Of a DNA stretch of 64,000 bases, positions 53,341-60,807 are shown in pieces. This stretch comes from a virus. The notes under the pieces are model-generated. The model worked only from the letters and a program-made list of their open reading frames with translations. It made no database searches and was not told the origin of the DNA. The stretch spans positions 1 to 64,000 of IMG/VR virus record IMGVR_UViG_3300022693_000799; one strand, given 5' to 3'. The position numbers and the translations under genes are program-made. Position 1 is the stretch's first letter. The number at the start of each line of letters is the position of its first letter.

Positions 53341-53685
53341 GTGCTTAAATTTATGATCCTAACCTTAGATAGCTTATCGGGGTTAATTGCTAGATACAGT
53401 GAAGAGATGAACCCAGATTCACCTGTCGTTAATAATGAAACGCTGCATTGGTTAAATTCAGATATTGATGATTTGATTCAAGGTGGGTTTGAACAACAAA
53501 CAGACGTCGTACACGCCACGTTAACGTCGATCATTGATGATGTAAGCCGATACCTTAATAGATACAACATTGAGGTAGCTGATTTTAGAACAATAGAAAT
53601 TGTCAATCGCGACGGTACAATACTAATTTATTTTGGAGAGTTTAGTTATGGTGATATTCCCAAGTCACAATGTAAGCATACGTGA
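53341..53685 (+). CDS. Small-gene array member 9, 114 aa
   Basis: It starts with GTG at 53341 with AAAAAGGAG upstream. The N-terminus KFMILTLDSLSGLIARY has the array pattern. The C-terminal part DFRTIEIVNRDGTILIYFGE forms the shared beta hairpin. It overlaps member 10. No known family. Confidence 0.65.
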   Translation: MLKFMILTLDSLSGLIARYSEEMNPDSPVVNNETLHWLNSDIDDLIQGGFEQQTDVVHATLTSIIDDVSRYLNRYNIEVADFRTIEIVNRDGTILIYFGEFSYGDIPKSQCKHT

Positions 53686-54058
53686 CGTTGTTAGCTTCTC
53701 GCTATATGACAATACCACAATAGGTACTGTCTTTAGCAGAGTGCGTATTATTGGGGTGGTTGATTACGATACCGCCTCTAACGCCATCGATCCGGTAGCG
53801 CTACACGAGGATATCATCACTAACCTACCTGAAGGTAGCGTTGATGACCCTACGGCGTATAGCTACTTAAAGGTACAGATGGAAAATGGCAATAAGACGT
53901 TTATCGGCATGCCGTGGGTCAACATGTCGACCCTTGAACGCGTTGGTAGTAGTAAGCTGCAGTTTACTATCGATGATGTTAATAGCGATGACGTCCCGCG
54001 CATCCTAGCTGCGTTAACCTCAAATGGCTTTACTGTATCGGATACTAAGATCTTATAA
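53648..54058 (+). CDS. Small-gene array member 10, 136 aa
   Basis: ATG at 53648 is chosen (TTGGAG about 9 bases upstream) over TTG at 53633. This member is less similar: beta-rich with RDVVSFSLYDNTTIG at the start and a final helix (DVPRILAALTSNGFTVSDTK). It may be a diverged member or an unrelated gene in the same operon. Confidence 0.6.
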   Translation: MVIFPSHNVSIRDVVSFSLYDNTTIGTVFSRVRIIGVVDYDTASNAIDPVALHEDIITNLPEGSVDDPTAYSYLKVQMENGNKTFIGMPWVNMSTLERVGSSKLQFTIDDVNSDDVPRILAALTSNGFTVSDTKIL

Positions 54059-54096
54059 TACAAAGGTAAACTTTTACAGACCTCTGTTTATATAGT

Positions 54097-54198
54097 ATGA
54101 ACGTTGTTGAGTTTGAGACCCTCCTCAGTGTTCTTGATCTTGAGCCAGAAGATCGATCCCTAAAGGTAGTCACGCACCTTTATATTTGTCAAACGTAG
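54097..54198 (+). CDS. Possible 33-aa small ORF
   Basis: ATG at 54097 opens a 33-residue frame rich in Glu, Leu and Asp (NVVEFETLLSVLDLEPEDR) ending at TAG 54196-54198. No clear ribosome site precedes it. It sits between the array and the terminator at 54206 and could be a truncated array remnant or chance. Confidence 0.25.
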   Translation: MNVVEFETLLSVLDLEPEDRSLKVVTHLYICQT

Positions 54199-54205
54199 TG
54201 TTTAC

Positions 54206-54256
54206 CCTTCCTACACCTTTCCTCTAGGGTGTAGGAAGGTTTTATGCCGTCTTTTT
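54206..54256 (+). terminator. Hairpin, TATGCCG tail and T-run after the array
   Basis: CCTTCCTACACC (54206-54217) pairs perfectly with GGTGTAGGAAGG (54228-54239), then TTTTATGCCG (54240-54249) and TCTTTTTTT (to about 54258). It ends the small-gene array before the DNA polymerase gene. Confidence 0.85.
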
Positions 54257-54323
54257 TTGTTTTCGTTTTTTACACCCTCAACCAATACCATGAGCAGAAG
54301 AATTAACTAAGACGAGTGTCAAT

Positions 54324-56459
54324 ATGGAAAACCCATTTGTTCTCCCTACCCAAGAGTATGGTCGAGATTTGAATATCCTGGAACGTTACTATCAGGATAC
54401 CGCAAGATACCTAGCCTTAGAGACAGGTCGTTCACATGACGAGTGCTACCAGTGGGTTAAAGAAACCACCCACCCTTCAAGCGGTAAGTTGCCTTTAAAA
54501 GATCCAAAGGTGCTAAGCCTTAAACGAGACAAGCCAGGTGAGCGTGATAAGTGGGAAACTACATTCCTTGGCTACCTTCAAAAGGTGAACAACGAGAACT
54601 TAATCATCAGCCCTACACTAGCAGCATATAGACACCCTGATCAGCACGAGTCTATACTTGCTAAGTATATCCGTAAGAACGTAGATAAGCGTAATGCTGT
54701 TAAGAAAAAGAAATTCCAGTCTACGATGGCAGGTAATGATGCTGAGGCTGGCTTTTACGACATCCTGCAATCTACATTTAAAATCAAGAACAACTCAGTA
54801 AGTGGTGGTCATGCATCAGCTTTCACACCGCTGTATAACAAATCAACCCACTCTACACTAACCTCTACCTGCCGTTCGGCTACCGGGTATGCCAACGCCA
54901 ACAACGAACGCTTCCTATACGGTAACCGTCACTATTACGATGTGGATGTGGCAATCCAGAACATCATCTCAATAATCAACAATAGTGACTATAAGACAAT
55001 AGCAGAAGCGGTAGAGAAATATAATCTACACGTCCCTAGTGTAGAGGAAGTCTGTGAAACGATTAAATATTCAACAGACCTATACTGGCGTAATCTGCAG
55101 TGGTCTAACCGTATCCACAGTCTGATATCTAAACTGTCTGATATGGAACGTGTGGCTTATACTTACACGGGTAATTTCTACCATCTACGTGAATTAAACC
55201 CAGAGTTCACTAGAACGTTCCTAGATCGTTTTACTACGTGCTCAGACACCACGATAGACAACCCAGAAGCAGTCATCAGTGAGATGGATGGGGATCTTGA
55301 AGCGTATGTAGGCATTCTGCATGCTCACGATTTAAAGAATAAACCCATCTTTAAAATCAAAGAATCTGAACCTGAGACTTATGCACACATTGCTAGTTCA
55401 GTTAACAATATCTTTGACTTACTGAAAGAATATACAGTATTGTTTAAAGCGTTCTGGGTGACCCTCAACCCGCCCGCATCGGTAGCGGTATTACCCGATG
55501 CTATACGTCGTGGTGTATTGGTGTCGGATACAGACTCTACCATCTTCACTGTTCAAGACTGGACTATGTGGTATAAGAATGGCGTGGTTGATTTCGATGC
55601 TAAAACAACGAGTGTATGGGCGTTTGTTGTATACATTGCCCAGATGACTACCATGCATCTGCTTGCTTTGTTGTCATCTAACATGGGTGTGGCTAAGCCT
55701 GATTTGTATAAGTTATCAATGAAGAACGAATACATGATGCCCGCGTTGTCATTGACAAGTCGTGCTAAACACTACGCCTATTACATTAGTGCGCAGGAAG
55801 GTAACGTCTATAAGAAGATGAAAACGGATATCAAGGGGGTTGAGCTTAAATCTACTAAAGCCCCTAAAGAGATCATTGAAAAGCTACACAAGTACATCAT
55901 GAAGCCGATGGACTGGACGTTGGAAGGTAAGAAAATCCCTATTAAAGAAATGATGCAAGAAGTTGCTGACCAAGAGCACGCTATCATTGACAGCCTTAAT
56001 CAGGGTAAGATCGATTATCTAACCACCGCCGGTATTAAAGCTGCTGAGTCGTACGCTAACCCACAAGGATCTAATTACATCTATTACGATTTCTGGAATA
56101 CTGTCTTTGGTCCTAAGTATGGTGAGGTGCCACCACCACCGTATAGCACGGTAAAGGTATCGCTAAATGCTACGTCTAAGACAAAGGTATCAGAATGGAT
56201 ACGTAGTATCAAGGATGTTGAATTAGCAGAACGTCTTGAAGACTGGATGGGTAAGAATAACAAACTAGCAGGGATAACGCAGTTCTTAATCCCCATGGAT
56301 GTTATTAGTACCAAAGGGATGCCTGAAGAAATAATCCAATGTATGGATATACGGAAGATTGTGTTCACCACCATGGCACCATTCTATCTGGTATTGGAGA
56401 CGTATGGGGTGTATATGAAAGATAAGAATATCACTAAGCTTGTTAGCGATATCATGTAG
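54324..56459 (+). CDS. Family-B-like DNA polymerase (catalytic part)
   Basis: VSDTDSTIF at 400-408 is the palm motif with the second catalytic Asp pair (Asp402, Asp404) of family-B polymerases. ATGYANANNERFLYGNRHYYD (about 186-206) resembles the fingers motif with a conserved YG. SRAKHYAYYISAQEG, then KTDIKGVELKS, corresponds to the KKRY and template-contact region. Length 711 and the absence of recognisable exonuclease motifs suggest only the polymerase part is present. phiKZ-like phages have such divergent polymerases. It is preceded by a strong terminator and no obvious early-type element. GTAGGAGG follows, leading into the next gene. Confidence 0.8.
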   Translation: MENPFVLPTQEYGRDLNILERYYQDTARYLALETGRSHDECYQWVKETTHPSSGKLPLKDPKVLSLKRDKPGERDKWETTFLGYLQKVNNENLIISPTLAAYRHPDQHESILAKYIRKNVDKRNAVKKKKFQSTMAGNDAEAGFYDILQSTFKIKNNSVSGGHASAFTPLYNKSTHSTLTSTCRSATGYANANNERFLYGNRHYYDVDVAIQNIISIINNSDYKTIAEAVEKYNLHVPSVEEVCETIKYSTDLYWRNLQWSNRIHSLISKLSDMERVAYTYTGNFYHLRELNPEFTRTFLDRFTTCSDTTIDNPEAVISEMDGDLEAYVGILHAHDLKNKPIFKIKESEPETYAHIASSVNNIFDLLKEYTVLFKAFWVTLNPPASVAVLPDAIRRGVLVSDTDSTIFTVQDWTMWYKNGVVDFDAKTTSVWAFVVYIAQMTTMHLLALLSSNMGVAKPDLYKLSMKNEYMMPALSLTSRAKHYAYYISAQEGNVYKKMKTDIKGVELKSTKAPKEIIEKLHKYIMKPMDWTLEGKKIPIKEMMQEVADQEHAIIDSLNQGKIDYLTTAGIKAAESYANPQGSNYIYYDFWNTVFGPKYGEVPPPPYSTVKVSLNATSKTKVSEWIRSIKDVELAERLEDWMGKNNKLAGITQFLIPMDVISTKGMPEEIIQCMDIRKIVFTTMAPFYLVLETYGVYMKDKNITKLVSDIM

Positions 56460-56467
56460 GAGGATGT

Positions 56468-56857
56468 GTGGCAGATAATTTTCTAACATACCCTAGCCAT
56501 AGAAAAGGAAGCAGTATCAATAAAGTACTGTCTTCTTTTAAAGCAGGTCAACGAGTCATTGCTGTAGTTGATATTACAGAGGGTGAGTTCGATATGCCCT
56601 ATGCAAAGGCAAATGATGTATTGCGTATTAAAACAATTCATCTAGACGGTAGAGTAAATCCTATCGAGGTCTATCATGAGCTTGGGGCGGAAGAATATAG
56701 AACAGCACTGGAGATACCTGAGGGTTTAGATTACAGCCTTGAGGATAAAGCGTTCTTTGTTAGCGAGCGGGAGATAGCCGCTACAGTTACCAACCCGTTT
56801 ATGGATAGGCTTCCACCTACAGGCGGTCGATACGTTAACCCAGACTATCGTAAGTAA
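56468..56857 (+). CDS. Unknown 129-aa protein downstream of the DNA polymerase
   Basis: It starts with GTG at 56468, with AGGAGG ending 5 bases before it. The product is an alpha/beta protein with a short basic N-terminus (PSHRKGSSINKVLSSFKAG), a beta-rich middle and a Pro/Gly-rich C-terminus (MDRLPPTGGRYVNP). It is co-transcribed with the polymerase, so a replication accessory role is possible. No family is recognised. Confidence 0.65.
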   Translation: MADNFLTYPSHRKGSSINKVLSSFKAGQRVIAVVDITEGEFDMPYAKANDVLRIKTIHLDGRVNPIEVYHELGAEEYRTALEIPEGLDYSLEDKAFFVSEREIAATVTNPFMDRLPPTGGRYVNPDYRK

Positions 56858-56860
56858 GAC

Positions 56861-56908
56861 AGCATAACTAGGAAGATCTAGCATCGTGCTAGATCTTCCT
56901 GTATGCCG
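56861..56908. terminator. Bidirectional hairpin with TATGCCG tail
   Basis: AGGAAGATCTAGC (56870-56882) pairs with GCTAGATCTTCCT (56888-56900), a perfect 13-bp stem, then TATGCCG (56902-56908); GCATAA at 56862-56867 flanks the left side. It lies between convergent genes ending at 56857 and 56909. Confidence 0.85.
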
Positions 56909-57997
56909 TTATATGAGGAGTTTAAGTCCCTCAAGCTCTATCTCTAAAAGATCCCTAATAACGCCGTGAGGAGCGACCAGTGTGGTCTTATCGCTACGAG
57001 CTCGTCTTAGTTCACGTTTGAGTGCATTTTCAAAGTCTCTATCCTGACCTTGTTGTGTAGTTAGATACCATGATGTAGCATGTTTAATCCAAGGTAACCA
57101 TATCAGCCAAAGTATCCAGCTTACTTGTCTGGTACTAACTAAACGGTTAAATGGTAACGCATCTCGCATGCGTTGATCTAATCGTAATGGTACATTGTCT
57201 AACACATCATCTATAGACGCATTCATTCTGATTAGCTCATCAACAACATCAGGGTATTCTTTATCAACGCTCCCATCAAAACTAGGAATAGCTAGAATAG
57301 GCTTAAGTGCACTTTTGGTTTGTGCTTCCCCAAGGTAGTGGCGTAAGTAACGGTTCATTAAGCTAATAGATAACTGATGATCTAACATATTTACTAATAC
57401 GTACTGATAGACAAATTGATTAGTAGAACCGCGTTGGTCTATAGGCTTAAGGTTTTCATAATGCGCCCATGTTCTGTACTGGATAGCAAGTAATGGGATG
57501 TCTATCGCAATGACACTATATCCTACTTCTTCGTGTTGTTTTTGTCCGTCGGGGAGGTTCAAGTTTAAGTCACTGCTAGGATGATATAAGACACGCACTG
57601 CGTTGGCATTAGACCAATCAGCAAGTAAACCATTACTGGCCCACTGTGGTCGCGTTAACGTTGTAGCTACCAGGATGTCTACGATGTTACCACCATAAAA
57701 CTCACCTTCCAAAGGTGGGTATGTAGATATCTCGGTACTAATCTGCTGACCATGTGCAATATCAGTTTCAATGTCTTCTAGGTAATCGTAATAGCGCATC
57801 ATGTTCATTGCGTTCATGGGCGGTAGGCTATCTAGAAGCTTAACAAGGGGCTGGGTGTCTTTTAAACGTCGAGGTGCGCTTATTGCCTTGGCTTTAACAC
57901 GCTCTAAGGCTTTGTCTAATCCGCGTTGGGCTTGGAAAAGACCCGCAAAAACCTTTTGGTTGCGGTTAGGGGAATCTGGAGTAAAAAGCCGTTGCAT
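56909..57997 (-). CDS. Unknown 362-aa protein
   Basis: The minus-strand start follows ACAGGTGACCC. The product has a basic N-terminus (KALERVKAKAISAPRRLKD), a central alpha/beta region with several Tyr-rich helices, and a Trp-rich segment near 300-320 (VSWILWLIWLPWIKHATSWY), unusual and possibly membrane-interacting. The C-terminus is charged. No family is recognised; it is the only minus-strand gene between 49 and 64 kb. Confidence 0.65.
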   Translation of the reverse strand: MQRLFTPDSPNRNQKVFAGLFQAQRGLDKALERVKAKAISAPRRLKDTQPLVKLLDSLPPMNAMNMMRYYDYLEDIETDIAHGQQISTEISTYPPLEGEFYGGNIVDILVATTLTRPQWASNGLLADWSNANAVRVLYHPSSDLNLNLPDGQKQHEEVGYSVIAIDIPLLAIQYRTWAHYENLKPIDQRGSTNQFVYQYVLVNMLDHQLSISLMNRYLRHYLGEAQTKSALKPILAIPSFDGSVDKEYPDVVDELIRMNASIDDVLDNVPLRLDQRMRDALPFNRLVSTRQVSWILWLIWLPWIKHATSWYLTTQQGQDRDFENALKRELRRARSDKTTLVAPHGVIRDLLEIELEGLKLLI

Positions 57998-58140
57998 GGG
58001 TCACCTGTGGATGAGTGAAGTGATGTAAAGTTTTAATGTTTTCGAGTCATACTATAGAGACAGGTAGCTGTCAGTGTACTTATACTTGGTATAGGTGCCT
58101 AACCTGTGTCCCTCTGTGAGGCGATTCAACCTAATTAAAC

Positions 58141-58151
58141 ACCTATATCAT
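58141..58151 (+). promoter_or_regulatory. Early-type promoter element ACCTATATCAT (variant)
   Basis: ACCTATATCAT, 76 bases before the ChmA start, keeps ACCTATAT and differs at the end from the consensus. It fits early, strong expression of the shell gene, as known for phiKZ gp54. The leader after it carries no strong hairpin. Confidence 0.6.
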
Positions 58152-58226
58152 TCTAGTGGTCTATCCAGGAATGGAAGATCTATTAGCTAATTTTAAGTTT
58201 GACAACATAATAAAAGGTATACCATT

Positions 58227-60095
58227 ATGGCTGTAAATAAAGATAACAAGTCTACTCCGTCTAACCCTGCTATGGCAGAAGCAATGAAAGAGTCAGGCGC
58301 GCAGCAAAGCCGTTCAACAAACCAAAACCAACCCAATCGAGGAAGAAACGTGGAAGGTCCAAAATCCCTAGCCGGTCTTAATTCTTTATTCAGCAACCCA
58401 ATGACGCGTAGCACTGCAGGCGAAGTCACTGGTGAGCTAACTCAAACGCTTCGTAAGATCCTATCTTCAGAGCGTAACAGCGTACTTGAGAAAGTAACGA
58501 TTGAACCTGTGGACGGCGATAGCCATTCACTAGCCCTTTCTGTAATTGTATTACAGTTCCCATTCAACGAGCACGTTGCCTGCTATACCTACATTGTAGA
58601 AGGTTCTGGTGACGGTCTTGCAGATCGCGTTCCAACTATTGCTGGACAGCAAGTAAACATCAAGACTGTTCCTGGTGACGTATACGACGATAACATGTGG
58701 GAACAAGTTAGCATGTATCTTCGCAGCAAGTACGGTAACGAGCGCAGCTTCATCGATGTTGGCGCTAACGTAATTCCACGTACAGTTACAGCTGACCATG
58801 AGAAAGAAATCCGCAGCCTATTATACTTCGGTATCACTGCGTGTTACACTACTCTACTTAAAATCAATGGCGATACCAGCAACAGCATTAGCGTAGCTGA
58901 TATCAACACCGGTGACGTGCTAGCAGCGCAGCTTCGCTACAATCCAGGCGACACGCAAACTGCTGCTGGTCAGACTGTACGTTCAGATCTATCTATCGCA
59001 CTTCGCGGTATCATGCAAACAGGTGAAGCGGTATCTGCTAAGCAGACTATCCCACTAACAACTGTTGATGGTTACATGGATCTAACTTACGTTCCACGTC
59101 AGCAACAACAAATGGCGTATGGTCAGCCTGTTGATCACCGTCAATACGTACCGCGTCTAGTAATGACTAACGTATCTTCTGGTCTAAGCGTTAACACGCT
59201 AGAGCTTGAACTACTAGGTCTTTCTACTACGGTACTAGCAGCCCAGCACCACGCATGGGTTAAGTGCTTCAAGCCTGTATACGGTGCCAGTAAGAATGAC
59301 ATTCATGACATCGGCGCACTAGGCTTTGAAGTTGACTTCGCAAACAATGGTGAGTACGGTCGTATCTCTACTAAGAGCGATTCATTCTCAGACCAAAGTC
59401 TGTTCGAGCTAGTACAACGCAGCATGTACAACGAAGTACTGTTCTCTTGGGATATCCCTGAAACCGGTGACCTAAGCTGGTTACAAGAAACGTTCCTAGC
59501 CGCAGCGGCTGGTAACAGCAAAGCAATTAACACTCTGTTCAATGCAGCAGATACGTTAACTGGCGGTGCGTTTACTCGTAACTACGACGGTGCTCCTCCT
59601 CTAATGAGTGAGATTACTCGTGTACATCTTGGTACTTACCTAGATGAAAATAATACTCCACGTGATCTACGTGATCTTGATTACCTAGCGATGCTAAACA
59701 TCTACGGTGATAAAGACCTAGGTCTAGTTGAAGCATTTGGTAACACTTACGACCAGACTGATCGTCCTCAAGAACTACGTCTGGCAGAGCGTGCTAAAAT
59801 CATCGAAGCTACACTAGGTGATACAGTAACCATCACTGGTTACGCACGTCGTGTTACATTCAATCCTAAGTTCATCGAAGCGCTTGCTATGGCTTGTGCA
59901 GAAGCTGGACTTAAGATCCGCCCTGAGGGTATCTACGGTAACGACATGGGTGCCATTCGTGGTAACACGTCAGCTGTTGGTATGGGTATTGGTCAAAACG
60001 CCGGTGGTGCTGTCTTCCAACAAGGTGGTGCTAACTGGGGCGGTTCTGGTATGGGTTACGGTGCTCGTAACTCTGGTGGACTGTGGAACCGCTAA
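58227..60095 (+). CDS. chmA: Chimallin-type phage nucleus shell protein (probable ChmA)
   Basis: At 622 residues it is close to known chimallins (about 600-640). Its layout fits: a disordered Asn/Gln/Ser-rich N-terminus (1-65), two mixed alpha/beta lobes, and a Gly-rich disordered C-terminal tail (about 585-622) like the segments that stitch the shell. The core contains HVACYTYIVEGSGDGLADR near 115-133. It lies two genes before an RNAP beta' half, as 201phi2-1 gp105 lies before gp107, and phiKZ gp54 before gp55. It has an early-type promoter, highly biased codons and a UUCG-loop terminator. Alternatives are the major capsid protein or another abundant virion protein; the early promoter argues against them. 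Confidence 0.78.
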   Translation: MAVNKDNKSTPSNPAMAEAMKESGAQQSRSTNQNQPNRGRNVEGPKSLAGLNSLFSNPMTRSTAGEVTGELTQTLRKILSSERNSVLEKVTIEPVDGDSHSLALSVIVLQFPFNEHVACYTYIVEGSGDGLADRVPTIAGQQVNIKTVPGDVYDDNMWEQVSMYLRSKYGNERSFIDVGANVIPRTVTADHEKEIRSLLYFGITACYTTLLKINGDTSNSISVADINTGDVLAAQLRYNPGDTQTAAGQTVRSDLSIALRGIMQTGEAVSAKQTIPLTTVDGYMDLTYVPRQQQQMAYGQPVDHRQYVPRLVMTNVSSGLSVNTLELELLGLSTTVLAAQHHAWVKCFKPVYGASKNDIHDIGALGFEVDFANNGEYGRISTKSDSFSDQSLFELVQRSMYNEVLFSWDIPETGDLSWLQETFLAAAAGNSKAINTLFNAADTLTGGAFTRNYDGAPPLMSEITRVHLGTYLDENNTPRDLRDLDYLAMLNIYGDKDLGLVEAFGNTYDQTDRPQELRLAERAKIIEATLGDTVTITGYARRVTFNPKFIEALAMACAEAGLKIRPEGIYGNDMGAIRGNTSAVGMGIGQNAGGAVFQQGGANWGGSGMGYGARNSGGLWNR

Positions 60096-60117
60096 GTTAA
60101 AATTAGCTAAGTAGTTA

Positions 60118-60156
60118 GAAAGAGGGTCTTCGGATCCTCTTTCTTTTTTATGCCCG
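60118..60156 (+). terminator. Strong UUCG-loop terminator after chmA
   Basis: GAAAGAGGGTC (60118-60128) pairs with GATCCTCTTTC (60133-60143), one G-T pair, around TTCG, followed by TTTTTT and ATGCCCG (variant tail TTATGCCCG at 60148-60156). The very stable UUCG loop fits a highly expressed single-gene transcript. Confidence 0.88.
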
Positions 60157-60180
60157 TTTATAATAAAATAAGGACTTTTC

Positions 60181-60699
60181 GTGACAAAGCCTATGGTAGA
60201 ATCAATTTTAACAATAACAACACCTCGCCCATCAGATATCAAATTACTTGAAGAGCAGCAGGGTATTATTCTCAAACCCATTGTCGGCTTTAAAGACGCC
60301 TGGGTTAGTCGATGTGGTAAGGTCGTTAAGCTACACTACCCGCTAACAGGTGATGCGTGTTATTACTACGCCACCCTCACGGTGCGCCGACAAGATCAAC
60401 GTTTGATGGTAACGCTCAAAAGTAGCGAAGGCTCTACCATGCGAACGCTATCTGGTTTAGTGGCTCGCGCCTATCTTGAAGCACCTAAAGACCCCTCGCG
60501 TTTTGATCTAATCAACATTGATGAGGACAGAAGTAATTGTCATGCTGATAACCTAGCGTGGCAGCTTAAATCACACACCACCAACTATTATTACGAAGTG
60601 AAAGACACTCGTGATGGTTCAGTTATGGAGTTTGATACTAAGAAAGATTTTCATGATTGGGTAAATAAAACGTTTACGTTTAACAGAAAGAAAAGGTAG
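60181..60699 (+). CDS. HNH-like homing-endonuclease relative, probably degenerate
   Basis: It starts with GTG at 60181. FKDAWVSRCGKVVKLHYPLTG (38-57) matches the NUMOD4-type lead of phage HNH endonucleases, and SGLVARAYLEAPKDPSRFDL followed by INIDEDRSNCHADNLAWQ (91-128) matches VHRLVA-x-AF...VNHIDGN-x-NNR-x-NLEW. The histidines of the HNH core are missing: LSG replaces VHR, and LIN replaces VNH. Asn119 and His121 remain. It is 172 residues long, with a basic C-terminus (FNRKKR). It sits between chmA and the RNAP beta' half, a typical location for selfish nucleases. It may be inactive or domesticated. Confidence 0.65.
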   Translation: MTKPMVESILTITTPRPSDIKLLEEQQGIILKPIVGFKDAWVSRCGKVVKLHYPLTGDACYYYATLTVRRQDQRLMVTLKSSEGSTMRTLSGLVARAYLEAPKDPSRFDLINIDEDRSNCHADNLAWQLKSHTTNYYYEVKDTRDGSVMEFDTKKDFHDWVNKTFTFNRKKR

Positions 60700-60753
60700 G
60701 ATTTTACAGGGGTGAGTAACATTATGTTTATTATCTAAATGTAATATGCTTAG

Positions 60754-60764
60754 ACCTATATTAC
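60754..60764 (+). promoter_or_regulatory. Early-type phage promoter element ACCTATATTAC
   Basis: An exact ACCTATATTAC lies 44 bases before the beta' start at 60808. Early transcription of the second RNAP by the virion polymerase is the known scheme in phiKZ. Confidence 0.75.
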
Positions 60765-60807
60765 TAAAAAAGAATAAGCCCTTAACAAATTAAAATAAGG
60801 AGAGATC

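Noticed and set aside
58227-60095. Major capsid protein
   Set aside because: An abundant protein of this size could be the capsid protein, but the early-type promoter, Gly-rich tail and position before RNAP fit chimallin better; phiKZ-type capsid proteins are longer.
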